The translations under genes were made by a program, and so were the position numbers. Below are positions 18,483 through 26,961 of a stretch of DNA of 64,000 bases, piece after piece; within the stretch, counting starts at the first letter, position 1, and every line of letters begins with the position of its first letter. The stretch comes from MED-G20 sp038108155 (GTDB lineage: Bacteria > Bacteroidota > Bacteroidia > Flavobacteriales_D > Parvicellaceae), in assembly GCA_038108155.1 (NCBI GenBank), contig JAYNHP010000005.1, positions 1 through 64,000 on the forward strand, written 5' to 3'. Under the pieces are notes generated by a model. It was not told the origin of the DNA. It ran no database searches and saw nothing but the letters and a program-made list of their open reading frames with translations.

Positions 18483-19491
18483 TGTTGTAATTATCTAATA
18501 GCTCTTTCAAATCCGATAAAATCTGATTTTTTAAATGTTTAGGAGAAATAATTTTACAATCTTTTCCAAAACCCATCAACAACATTTTAAGCTCGTAAGT
18601 AATTAATAAATGGAAGGAGAAAAGATGGTTTCCATTAGATTTTATTTTCTTTATTTTTTGAGAATGATGAATGGGTTGAGACTCTAAATACTTGGAAAGT
18701 ATTGGCTTGGTTTCAATCACTATTTCGTTGGGGAGCTCATTAAAAACAGTAATACCAATAGAATGCTTAAAATAATTATCTGGAGAGAATTTTGTATCCA
18801 CGGTAAACTTTTGCTCAAGGGCTATTGGGTCGTAAATTCTGTCTAATGCAAAAGTTATGACTTTATTTTTAAGTTCGCTTTTCCCAGTTAAATACCACCT
18901 ATTTCTATACTCTTTTAATAAATATGGATGAACCCTTCTCACTGTTTTTTCATTTTTGGAGTAATTAAAATAATTAAACTGTAGAGTTTTTTTATTTTTT
19001 ATGGCTTGCAAAAAAAGTTCTAAATTCTCATTTCCCCTTACAGTAGGTAGCGTTTCAAATTGAATGACTTCTTCTTCTTGAGAATTACTGTTTGAAGAGC
19101 TAACAGCACGATCTAATATTTTTTGAATAGCGAATTCATACTGACTAAAAAGACTCGTATTTTTAAATTGATGAAGTATGGTGGAAGCTGCTTTTATGGC
19201 GTTTACATCTTTATCTGTAAGAGGCACATCGTCCATAGAAAAATCTTTTTCTTTATAAAAATATCCTCTTTCTTTTTTACTGTATGCAATCGGCGCATCG
19301 TGTTCCATTCGCATAGCAAATAAGTCTTTTTCAATGGTAGAGGCGCAAATATGAGTTCCATCACTGGTTCCAAAAATTTCGTCTTCACAAAGCTGTCTCA
19401 AATCTTTTTTACTTGGAAAAGGATTGTAGTCGTTACGAATAGCTCTATCTATAATTCTGTACCTTAATAATGCGTTTTTAATTGCTGGCAT
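18475..19491 (-). CDS. WYL-domain transcriptional regulator
   Basis: The 338-residue protein has an N-terminal winged helix-turn-helix (about 1-80, with STIEKDLFAMR as a likely recognition helix). The WYL domain follows (about 165-250) with HPYLLKEYRNRWYLTGKSE, and then a WCX-like C-terminal domain. WYL proteins bind nucleic acid or small ligands and often act as repressors. It sits inside a packed operon, 4 bp after the MBOAT gene and overlapping DUF255, so it may control the operon itself. No defence genes are nearby. Confidence 0.88.
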   Translation of the reverse strand: MPAIKNALLRYRIIDRAIRNDYNPFPSKKDLRQLCEDEIFGTSDGTHICASTIEKDLFAMRMEHDAPIAYSKKERGYFYKEKDFSMDDVPLTDKDVNAIKAASTILHQFKNTSLFSQYEFAIQKILDRAVSSSNSNSQEEEVIQFETLPTVRGNENLELFLQAIKNKKTLQFNYFNYSKNEKTVRRVHPYLLKEYRNRWYLTGKSELKNKVITFALDRIYDPIALEQKFTVDTKFSPDNYFKHSIGITVFNELPNEIVIETKPILSKYLESQPIHHSQKIKKIKSNGNHLFSFHLLITYELKMLLMGFGKDCKIISPKHLKNQILSDLKELLDNYNNE

Positions 19492-19495
19492 AACA

Positions 19496-21226
19496 TCAAA
19501 ATTGGAAATATATAAATGGTTGTAAGCTTACAGAAGCAATTTGATACATGAAAAATACTGCAACAAAACAAACTCCCAACTGTACTAAAACTGGCGAATT
19601 TGAAAATTTGTCTCTATACCAAAATTTCCAGTCTTCAGGTATAAAATGAATTAAAAATCCTAGTATTATCACTAAAAAAACATTACTGTAAACCAACAAA
19701 ACATCAGAAATTAAACTCCATTCAAAATTAAAAATTAGCTGGTTTAGAATTTCATTAGCAGTAAACCATTCTGAAATTATATTGTGACCTTCATCCATTT
19801 GATCCCATGAGTTATTGGAACCTGTTCTAAACCAGATTCTAGTAAATGTCACAAAATTAAAGGTAATTATTACTCCTAAAATTTTATTCCACCACTTAGA
19901 TTTATTTTTCCAAGGGCTAATATTTTTCCATAATTTATAAACTACTATTCCAATCCCATTTAATCCTCCCCAAAGAACAAAATTCCAACTTGCTCCATGC
20001 CAAAGTCCTCCAATTAACATGGTTAGCATAATGTTAATATTGGTTAAATACCATTTGTTAAATTTTGGGAAAATTTCACCTAAAAGTAAAGTGGTAAAGA
20101 TGACTGAAATAATTCCAAAAAGAAGTGCTAAAGATCCGCTAATTAAATAAACAAAAATAACAATCAATGAAAGTGCTACATAACTAAAAATAGATCCACC
20201 CCTATTTCCCCCCATAGGAATGTATAGATAGTCTTTTAACCAAGAGGATAAAGAAATGTGCCACCTTTTCCAAAATTCACCACAATTATCTGCTTTGTAT
20301 GGAGAATTGAAATTTTTTGGCAACCTAAAGCCAAGCATCAATGCTATTCCAATTGCTATGTCTGTGTAGCCAGAAAAATCTGCATAAACCTGTAAAGAAT
20401 ACCCATAAAGAGCCATTAGGTTTTCAAATCCCGAAAACATTACTGGATTGTCAAATACTCTGTCTACAAAATTTACTGCAATATAATCCGCTAATAAAAA
20501 TTTCTTTAAAAGTCCATTTATTATCCAAAATAATGCAAGACCAAATTCTTTTTTAGTAACCTTGTAAGGTTGGTAAATTTGAGGGATGAATTCTGAAGCT
20601 CTTACAATTGGCCCAGCTACTAACTGAGGGAAAAAAGAAACATAAAAGCCAAAGTCAAAAATACTTTTAACAGGGTTTAATTGTTTTCTATAGATATCAA
20701 TTGCGTAAGACATGGTCTGAAAAGTATAAAAGGATATTCCAATTGGTAATAATATTTGATCTACTCTAAAACTTGATCCTGTAAATTGGTTGGTAAATAA
20801 TGCAAAATGATTTATTGGATGCCACTGCGAACCAATAATGGAGTTAAATGAATCGGCAAAAAAGTAAGCATATTTAAAATAAATTAAAATAATAAGGTTA
20901 ATAGAAACACTTAGTCCGAGAAGAATTTTTGCATTTAACTCCTTTTTAGAAATATAGATTGCTTTGCCTATATAAAAATCTGCAACGGTGGAAAAAAGTA
21001 AAATAGAAAAGAAAAAACCGCTTGTTTTGAAATAAAAAAAGAGACTTGCTAAGAATAGAAAAATACTTCTTAAGCGCATTTTACTATGTATTAAACCATA
21101 GCCAATTAACACGAATAAAAAGAAAATCCAAAAAGGATACTCAGTAAATATCATAGGATGTTCTGAGTAAGATAAAAATGGTGAAAACAACCATTCTGAA
21201 AATTTATTTAAAGAAAAATCATCCAT
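19496..21226 (-). CDS. MBOAT-family O-acyltransferase (AlgI/PatA-like)
   Basis: The 576-residue, highly hydrophobic protein has about ten or more membrane segments. It has the AlgI-type motifs FFPQLVAGPIVRASEFIPQ, GFWKRWHIS-like EFWKRWHISLSSWLKDYLYIP and the catalytic-His region GLWHGASWNFVLWG. Such proteins move acetyl groups across the membrane for O-acetylation of extracytoplasmic glycans such as alginate, peptidoglycan or exopolysaccharide. I use ATG 21226 because it overlaps the upstream SGNH stop by 8 bp; the longer frame (to 21283) would add an overlapping extension. The two upstream SGNH proteins are its likely transfer partners. Confidence 0.92.
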   Translation of the reverse strand: MDDFSLNKFSEWLFSPFLSYSEHPMIFTEYPFWIFFLFVLIGYGLIHSKMRLRSIFLFLASLFFYFKTSGFFFSILLFSTVADFYIGKAIYISKKELNAKILLGLSVSINLIILIYFKYAYFFADSFNSIIGSQWHPINHFALFTNQFTGSSFRVDQILLPIGISFYTFQTMSYAIDIYRKQLNPVKSIFDFGFYVSFFPQLVAGPIVRASEFIPQIYQPYKVTKKEFGLALFWIINGLLKKFLLADYIAVNFVDRVFDNPVMFSGFENLMALYGYSLQVYADFSGYTDIAIGIALMLGFRLPKNFNSPYKADNCGEFWKRWHISLSSWLKDYLYIPMGGNRGGSIFSYVALSLIVIFVYLISGSLALLFGIISVIFTTLLLGEIFPKFNKWYLTNINIMLTMLIGGLWHGASWNFVLWGGLNGIGIVVYKLWKNISPWKNKSKWWNKILGVIITFNFVTFTRIWFRTGSNNSWDQMDEGHNIISEWFTANEILNQLIFNFEWSLISDVLLVYSNVFLVIILGFLIHFIPEDWKFWYRDKFSNSPVLVQLGVCFVAVFFMYQIASVSLQPFIYFQF

Positions 21227-22451
21227 TCTTGGTGGTATATTTTTTATAAGCCTCCATAAAGGCTTCAAATAGCAAATCTCCAATCAAATTATAACCTTTA
21301 TAATTAAGATGCAATAAATCTTTTTTAGCTAAGTCGTCCGAGTACCACTTTTGAATAGAATTGAGTCCTCCCATTATTTCAAACATGTCCCAAACAGCTA
21401 ATTTTTTAGCTTTAGCAAGATCAACCATTGCTTCTTTGGCTTCATAAACTCTTTTATTTGGGTATTTTCGATGGTAGTAGCTGTCGTTATTAGTTGTAAA
21501 TAAAATTGCAGCCTCTGGGTTTATAGAATATATTCTTTGTATTAAAGTATCGTAATTTTTAGTGTACGATTCTTTTGAAAAATCATTTTCGTAAGCATCG
21601 TTAATACCAATTGAAAATATTACCAAATCTGGTGGCATTAATTCCAACTGATTTTCTAAATTCACACACCTTAAATAACTTGGGACACTTGCTCCATTTA
21701 CCCCAATAGAATGGTAAGAAATACCGTGCTTATTATTATCAAAACAAAATCCAAATAAAGAAAATTTTGATTCAATGTTTTGTTTTTTGACAATAGAAAA
21801 AGACAAAGAATCAACAGCCTTAGAAAGTTTGTACTTAATATGCCCTTCTAACTTTTGGGAGCTAATTAGAATAGTAGAATCTAGTATCAAGGTAATGTCA
21901 TAATTGTTACTTGAGTCTTCAAAAAACAGATCGATTTCCTGAAAGGAGTTAAACTTATTTCTTGGTTTTTTATACCAAATGTTAATTGTAGACGAAGAGT
22001 CTAAAAGTTCTGCTCTTGCACCTAGCAATCCGAAAGGCCCCTTATGATGGTTAACAGAATTTCTGTACCCTTTCCATTTTCCAGAATGGTAAGAGGTAAT
22101 TATTGGTGATCCATTAGACTTAATTAATCTAAAAGGGAAAAAGAATCCTCTTCCGGCATTATTAAATGGTAAAGAATGTTGAAAGTTTTCTCTTAAATTA
22201 TTGGACCAAATATCGGCCTGTATATGAGATCCTCCAAAATGGTAAATATTTAAATTTTCATTTCCATTTTCGTAGAGCCTATCCAATTTCCTAAAGAATT
22301 TATTCCATGTTTTATTTCCATAGATTTTTATATGGTTAAGCTCTTGGCTTATATATGGATATTTGTTATAATTAATTGCATTAAATTGAGCAATAAAACT
22401 GAACGGAATTAACACTGTAAAACAAAAAATGAACCTTAGTTTCTTATTCAT
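21219..22451 (-). CDS. Secreted SGNH/GDSL-type hydrolase or O-acetyltransferase (second of pair)
   Basis: The 410-residue protein has a signal peptide (about 1-21). Its SGNH blocks are FGGSHIQ with nucleophile Ser75, FSIGINDAYE (block III Asn), and DLLHLN (Asp378, His381). A beta-rich insert follows block I. Next to an MBOAT protein it is likely to act as the periplasmic transferase or esterase acting on the acetylated glycan, like AlgJ/AlgX or PatB. Stop and start overlaps of 8 bp on each side show tight coupling to the first SGNH gene and the MBOAT gene. Confidence 0.88.
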   Translation of the reverse strand: MNKKLRFIFCFTVLIPFSFIAQFNAINYNKYPYISQELNHIKIYGNKTWNKFFRKLDRLYENGNENLNIYHFGGSHIQADIWSNNLRENFQHSLPFNNAGRGFFFPFRLIKSNGSPIITSYHSGKWKGYRNSVNHHKGPFGLLGARAELLDSSSTINIWYKKPRNKFNSFQEIDLFFEDSSNNYDITLILDSTILISSQKLEGHIKYKLSKAVDSLSFSIVKKQNIESKFSLFGFCFDNNKHGISYHSIGVNGASVPSYLRCVNLENQLELMPPDLVIFSIGINDAYENDFSKESYTKNYDTLIQRIYSINPEAAILFTTNNDSYYHRKYPNKRVYEAKEAMVDLAKAKKLAVWDMFEIMGGLNSIQKWYSDDLAKKDLLHLNYKGYNLIGDLLFEAFMEAYKKYTTKNG

Positions 22452-23898
22452 CTTTTTCTTTTAAATAGTTTTCATAGTCTACCATAAAATCTTCAATAAA
22501 ATAATCTGCTATTTTCTTTGCCCCAGCATTGGTAAAATGGATATAATCTCTGGCAGCTAGAGAGGGCTTTTTGTTTACCCACTCTTGAATTGAATTTTCT
22601 CCACCCATATTTAAATACATATCCCAAAAAAATGAATTTGTTTCAAAAGCAGCTTTTTTAAGTGCGCTAATCACATCTTCAAGGATAGGGTAAGTAATAA
22701 ATTTCGTCTTTTGTTTTTTGGCCATATCAGCTGGGCCAATAACAAGTACTAGCGCATTGGGATTAATTCGTTTTAGTTTTAAGATTTGTTTCTTAAAATA
22801 GCTGCCATATTTTTCAGCTCTTTCTTTAGATTTTATATATGGAATAGTGTTGCCCCCAAACTCTAGTATTAATAAATCTGGAGAAAGTAATTTATGCATT
22901 TGACTTAAAGAGCTATAGTCTACTTTTGAAAACTCTGTCCCAGAGGCGCCCCTTAATGGAATATTATCCACTATAACGCCTTTTTTCCCTTCCAAAGAAA
23001 TTCCAAATATTATTGGTGAAGTATTGGAACTGAATTGAATATCCATTGATTTAGGCGCCTTAGAAAAGTTCATTTTTTTCAAAGTTATATCTGAAGCCTC
23101 TAATAGCGTATCAATATGGAAAATAGAGTCATCAACAAGCATTCTAAAAACTGTTTTTTCTTCACTTGTATAATAGATTTTAATGGTCTTATAATCTCTA
23201 CACAACTTGTAAGCTTTAGAGGGTTTATTAATGGCTACAGTACCATTAAACAGAAAATTGGAATCTATTAGTAGAGAGTCTAGTTCCATCTTACAAAAAG
23301 AAAATAAAGCGCCATATTTTTTATGTTTGACACTTTTATCAATATACGGTCCAAATCCTGTTTTTCTAACCCAATTGGTGGATGGAATATTTTTAAGGCT
23401 AATTTTTCTAGTTGCTGGAATAACAGCAGATAACCCAGCCCCGTTTCCACCAAATTCTTTTTGTAATCGCTCTCTAAGTCTACCCGATATTCTGTCCCCC
23501 TCTATTTGTGAATCTCCATAATGCATGATTCTTACTTTTTTAATTTTAGCATTTTCTAACTTTTTAAAAAAAGGAAACATCAATGACCTATTATTTTCTG
23601 GATACTGAATTTTCTTTAAAGAAAATAGTGCTGAATCTCTTCTTTTTTTCTCAAGAAGTAATACTAAATTATTTAGACTATCTGCTTTCTTTTTTTCTAT
23701 TTCTTTAATAGAGTCTTGATTAATAATTACTTCGGGAGCCTGAACAACAGGCGGAATAGGGTTTTTAAACTCTTCTTTAGAAACAAAGTCAAAAGTTATA
23801 TTATTTAACTTGATGCCTTCTGAGGGGAAAACCCAAAATAAAATTAAAATAAGCGCATAAAGTCCTATTAAAAAAGTTAGAGGATAAAAGGGTGTTAT
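22444..23898 (-). CDS. Membrane-anchored SGNH hydrolase (first of pair), apparent ATA start
   Basis: The SGNH core has MHYGDSQIEGDRISG with the catalytic Ser, EFGGNTIPY and DYIHFTNAG. The first canonical start codons (TTG 23583, ATG 23580) would begin right at the core and give 379 residues. However, the same frame stays open upstream and encodes a clear membrane anchor (FYPLTFLIGLYALILILFW), a Pro-rich linker and a Lys/Glu-rich helix, with no ATG, GTG or TTG. ATA at 23898 overlaps the upstream TAA stop as ATAA, exactly where this operon usually has ATGA, so I infer initiation there (484 residues) or a base error. It is probably the periplasmic partner of the MBOAT protein. Confidence 0.7.
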   Translation of the reverse strand: MTPFYPLTFLIGLYALILILFWVFPSEGIKLNNITFDFVSKEEFKNPIPPVVQAPEVIINQDSIKEIEKKKADSLNNLVLLLEKKRRDSALFSLKKIQYPENNRSLMFPFFKKLENAKIKKVRIMHYGDSQIEGDRISGRLRERLQKEFGGNGAGLSAVIPATRKISLKNIPSTNWVRKTGFGPYIDKSVKHKKYGALFSFCKMELDSLLIDSNFLFNGTVAINKPSKAYKLCRDYKTIKIYYTSEEKTVFRMLVDDSIFHIDTLLEASDITLKKMNFSKAPKSMDIQFSSNTSPIIFGISLEGKKGVIVDNIPLRGASGTEFSKVDYSSLSQMHKLLSPDLLILEFGGNTIPYIKSKERAEKYGSYFKKQILKLKRINPNALVLVIGPADMAKKQKTKFITYPILEDVISALKKAAFETNSFFWDMYLNMGGENSIQEWVNKKPSLAARDYIHFTNAGAKKIADYFIEDFMVDYENYLKEKDE

Positions 23899-25124
23899 TT
23901 GTTTGTTATTTTTAATTGTTGATTTTGTTTTAATTCTTGATAAATATTGTATTTACATATTTTTTTTACAGAGGTTTCAGGTCTGTTTGAAGCTACTTCC
24001 CAAAAGTATTTCTCTTTAGTTACGGTATGTAAATGCATCTTATAATTTGTATCCATTTGATTTGAAAACAACTTTAATTTTTGACCTTGATATATCATAG
24101 TGCTAGATAAATTATTCCATTTCATAATTTGAGCTACAGAAACGTCAAAATCTATTGCTATTTGTCCTAAAACATCACCAAACTCTATAATATGAATTAA
24201 AGGCTCCTTGGCAGATGCTTCCTTTAGAAATAGATTATTGATCATAGAATCTTGAAATGCAATAATTTTAGATTGGTTTTGTAAAATGAAGTTTCCAAGC
24301 TCCTTTTTTAAAACTATAGATTGATTTTTGGGAATCATTTGACCTGTTAAAAATGGGTTTTTGATATTAATTTGATTAAAATCAATTATTTTAAATTGTG
24401 CTATAGCATCAAACAAAATATTGTCGTTAAAAGAAAATTTTTGATAATTTTTGTTTGAGATTTTGTTATTGATTATAAAATCTTTTAAATCAAGTTGATT
24501 TAACCAATTAATAAGTTTGATATTTTCCAGGTATTTGCTTTCTATAAATTCCTGAGCTACATCCCACTTTTTTGATTTTGATTCTTTAAATATATTAGAA
24601 ACATAGCTTGGAGAAGTAATAAAAGCCAATAGTGTCCAATTTTCAGATTTGTAGTTCCCCATTAAAAACTTAAGTTGTTGTACTGCAGCCAAAGTTGCTA
24701 GCCGATTATTCATTCTTTGATCTACATAAGAATTTATTTGAAGATCTTTTTTTAATGCTGTGATATAGCTTAGGGCCCAAATTCCCTTAGAGGAAAAATC
24801 TGAAGTGTGGGTGGAGTTATAACCAGATAAGACCAAAGGCAAAAACCCAAATGAGTTAGGGAGTTTATTTTCTCTTAAAATAGAGTCCACATAATAAAAT
24901 TGATTTCTTCTTATATTAAGTAGCGCATTGAGTTGTTTTTTAAAAGGTTTGAAACAATTTAATTCTTCTGGGATGGTTTTTATTAGCCCTTTATTAGAGT
25001 TCTTTAGATTTACTTGAGAAGCTTCAAATAAAAAACAGCTTGGGTTGTTTTGAGAAATAAAAAAAGAATTAATTAACAAATTAAAAGCCATTAAAATTAG
25101 TAGCTTTTTTTTAGAGCGCTTCAT
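23895..25124 (-). CDS. MltD-like lytic transglycosylase homologue with LysM, catalytic Glu lost
   Basis: The 409-residue protein (ATG 25124 chosen because it opens a signal peptide; GTG 25157 is in frame upstream) has a signal peptide, an SLT/MltD-like domain (about 65-200) and a LysM domain (about 320-365, IIEFGDVLGQIAIDFDVS). In MltD the catalytic Glu lies in an LPxVESAF motif; here the equivalent is LPLVLSGYN, with Leu99. GIWQ has become GIWA, and the AYNxG motif is not recognisable. It is therefore probably an inactive peptidoglycan-binding scaffold. It heads the SGNH-SGNH-MBOAT gene run, and its stop overlaps the apparent start of the next gene. Confidence 0.8.
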   Translation of the reverse strand: MKRSKKKLLILMAFNLLINSFFISQNNPSCFLFEASQVNLKNSNKGLIKTIPEELNCFKPFKKQLNALLNIRRNQFYYVDSILRENKLPNSFGFLPLVLSGYNSTHTSDFSSKGIWALSYITALKKDLQINSYVDQRMNNRLATLAAVQQLKFLMGNYKSENWTLLAFITSPSYVSNIFKESKSKKWDVAQEFIESKYLENIKLINWLNQLDLKDFIINNKISNKNYQKFSFNDNILFDAIAQFKIIDFNQINIKNPFLTGQMIPKNQSIVLKKELGNFILQNQSKIIAFQDSMINNLFLKEASAKEPLIHIIEFGDVLGQIAIDFDVSVAQIMKWNNLSSTMIYQGQKLKLFSNQMDTNYKMHLHTVTKEKYFWEVASNRPETSVKKICKYNIYQELKQNQQLKITNK

Positions 25125-25255
25125 TATACATTTTTTAGAATAAAAAAATATGTTCACTTAAATTTGTTTTATCAAATAATTGGAAGTTTAATGTCTCATT
25201 AATACGAATCAACTCCTTAAAGTATTTAAATATAGTTATTGTAGCGAAAAAAAAA

Positions 25256-26956
25256 CTATTTAAACCATGATTGTACTTCTTCTAAAAGAATTGCAGGAAT
25301 ATCAAGTTTGTTCTTTTTACGATACCCATTTAATTTTTGATGAACTGCGGTTGGCTTAGCCTCTAGCAGTAGGTCTTTGTTGGTATAACCACTCTCGTAA
25401 ATAGGAATTATCCATTGTGGTGGAATATTTATTTCAAGAAATTCGCTTTTGTTAGGGCCTGTTTCCCATTTTTCTGGCTTCATTTGTGGAAAAAGTAAAA
25501 CTTCTTGGATAGAAGGTTGGTTACATAAAAACATAACCAATCTATCAATACCAATTCCCATTCCAGATGTTGGTGGCATACCGTATTCCAACGCTCTTAT
25601 AAAGTCTAAATCAATAAACATTGCCTCGTCGTCTCCTTTTTCTGCTAGTTTAACTTGCTCTTCAAATCTTTCTTTTTGGTCAATAGGATCATTTAGTTCA
25701 GAGTAAGCATTGGCAAGTTCTTTACCGTTTACCATTAACTCAAATCTTTCGGTTAACTCTGGATTGTCTCTGTGTTTTTTGCACAACGGAGACATCTCTA
25801 CAGGATAGTCAGTAATAAAAGTAGGCTGGATATAACTGCTCTCACACTTTTCGCCAAAAATCTCATCTATCAACTTTCCCTTTCCCATTGAATCACTAAC
25901 TTCAACTCCGATGGATTTACAGGCCTCCCTCAATTCATTCTCTGACATATTAGAAATGTCAATACCAGTATGTTCTAAAATAGAATCCGTCATTGAGATT
26001 CTTTTAAATGGTTTCTTGAAGTTTACTTTTTCCTCTCCAATCTGCACCTGAGTAGTTCCTAAGACTTCATTACAAATGAATTCTAGCATATCTTCGGTAA
26101 AGTTCATCATCCAATGGTAATCTTTGTATGCTACATAAATTTCCATTTGGGTAAATTCAGGATTATGGGTTCTGTCCATCCCCTCATTTCTAAAGTCTTT
26201 AGCAAATTCATAAACTCCTTCAAACCCTCCTACGATTAGTCTTTTTAGATAGAGTTCGTTGGCGATTCTAAGATACAGAGGAACATCTAGTGCATTATGG
26301 TGGGTTACAAACGGTCTTGCTGTTGCACCACCGGGAATTGTTTGTAAAATTGGTGTTTCTACTTCTAAATAATCTTTTTTAGAAAGAAATCTTCTCATTG
26401 AGTTGATGATCTTCGTACGTTTTATAAAAGTCTCCTTCACGTTTTCATTTACCACTAGGTCAACATACCTTCTTCTATATCTTAGTTCTGGATCATTAAA
26501 TCCATCATGAATAATTCCTTCGTTGTCGGTTTTTGGCTGAGGTAAAGGCTTTAAAGATTTACTTAGCAAATGAAATTTGTCTACATTTATAGAAATTTCT
26601 CCAACCATTGTTTTGAAAACTTTTCCTTCAATACCTAGGATGTCCCCAAGGTCTAGCCATTTTTTAAAAAAATCGTTATACATGGACTTGTCCTCTGAGG
26701 GACAAATCACATCTCTATTAAAATAAACTTGTATTTTCCCTTTTGAATCTTGGATACTGCCAAAGCTAGCCTTGCCTTGTATCTTTCTTCTCATTAATCT
26801 ACCTGCAATAATAACATTTTCCCCTTCCTTAAAATTTTCTAAAATGTCGATAGAATAATGGCTAACCTTAAATTCTGCGGCTGGATAAGGGTTGATTCCG
26901 TAATCTATGATCTTCTGGAGACTATCTCTTCTAATCTGCTCTTGTTCTGAAAGCAT
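25256..26956 (-). CDS. lysS: Lysyl-tRNA synthetase (class II)
   Basis: The 566-residue enzyme has an N-terminal OB anticodon-binding domain (about 50-150) and the class II catalytic core. Motif 2 is visible as FRNEGMDRTHNPEFTQ and motif 3 as GMGIGIDRLVMFL. The C-terminal extension of about 60 residues after motif 3 is typical of Bacteroidota LysRS. It charges tRNA-Lys with lysine. I use ATG 26956; an in-frame TTG precedes it. It lies 5 bp after the universal stress gene on the same strand. Confidence 0.96.
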   Translation of the reverse strand: MLSEQEQIRRDSLQKIIDYGINPYPAAEFKVSHYSIDILENFKEGENVIIAGRLMRRKIQGKASFGSIQDSKGKIQVYFNRDVICPSEDKSMYNDFFKKWLDLGDILGIEGKVFKTMVGEISINVDKFHLLSKSLKPLPQPKTDNEGIIHDGFNDPELRYRRRYVDLVVNENVKETFIKRTKIINSMRRFLSKKDYLEVETPILQTIPGGATARPFVTHHNALDVPLYLRIANELYLKRLIVGGFEGVYEFAKDFRNEGMDRTHNPEFTQMEIYVAYKDYHWMMNFTEDMLEFICNEVLGTTQVQIGEEKVNFKKPFKRISMTDSILEHTGIDISNMSENELREACKSIGVEVSDSMGKGKLIDEIFGEKCESSYIQPTFITDYPVEMSPLCKKHRDNPELTERFELMVNGKELANAYSELNDPIDQKERFEEQVKLAEKGDDEAMFIDLDFIRALEYGMPPTSGMGIGIDRLVMFLCNQPSIQEVLLFPQMKPEKWETGPNKSEFLEINIPPQWIIPIYESGYTNKDLLLEAKPTAVHQKLNGYRKKNKLDIPAILLEEVQSWFK

Positions 26957-26961
26957 CAAAT

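Noticed and set aside
18475..19491. WYL regulator as a marker of a defence island
   Set aside because: WYL proteins often sit in defence loci, but all neighbours are metabolic or envelope genes; no nuclease, helicase, CRISPR or toxin gene is present.
23231..23521. 96-codon frame opposite the first SGNH gene
   Set aside because: Antisense to the conserved SGNH core; no start signal or similarity.
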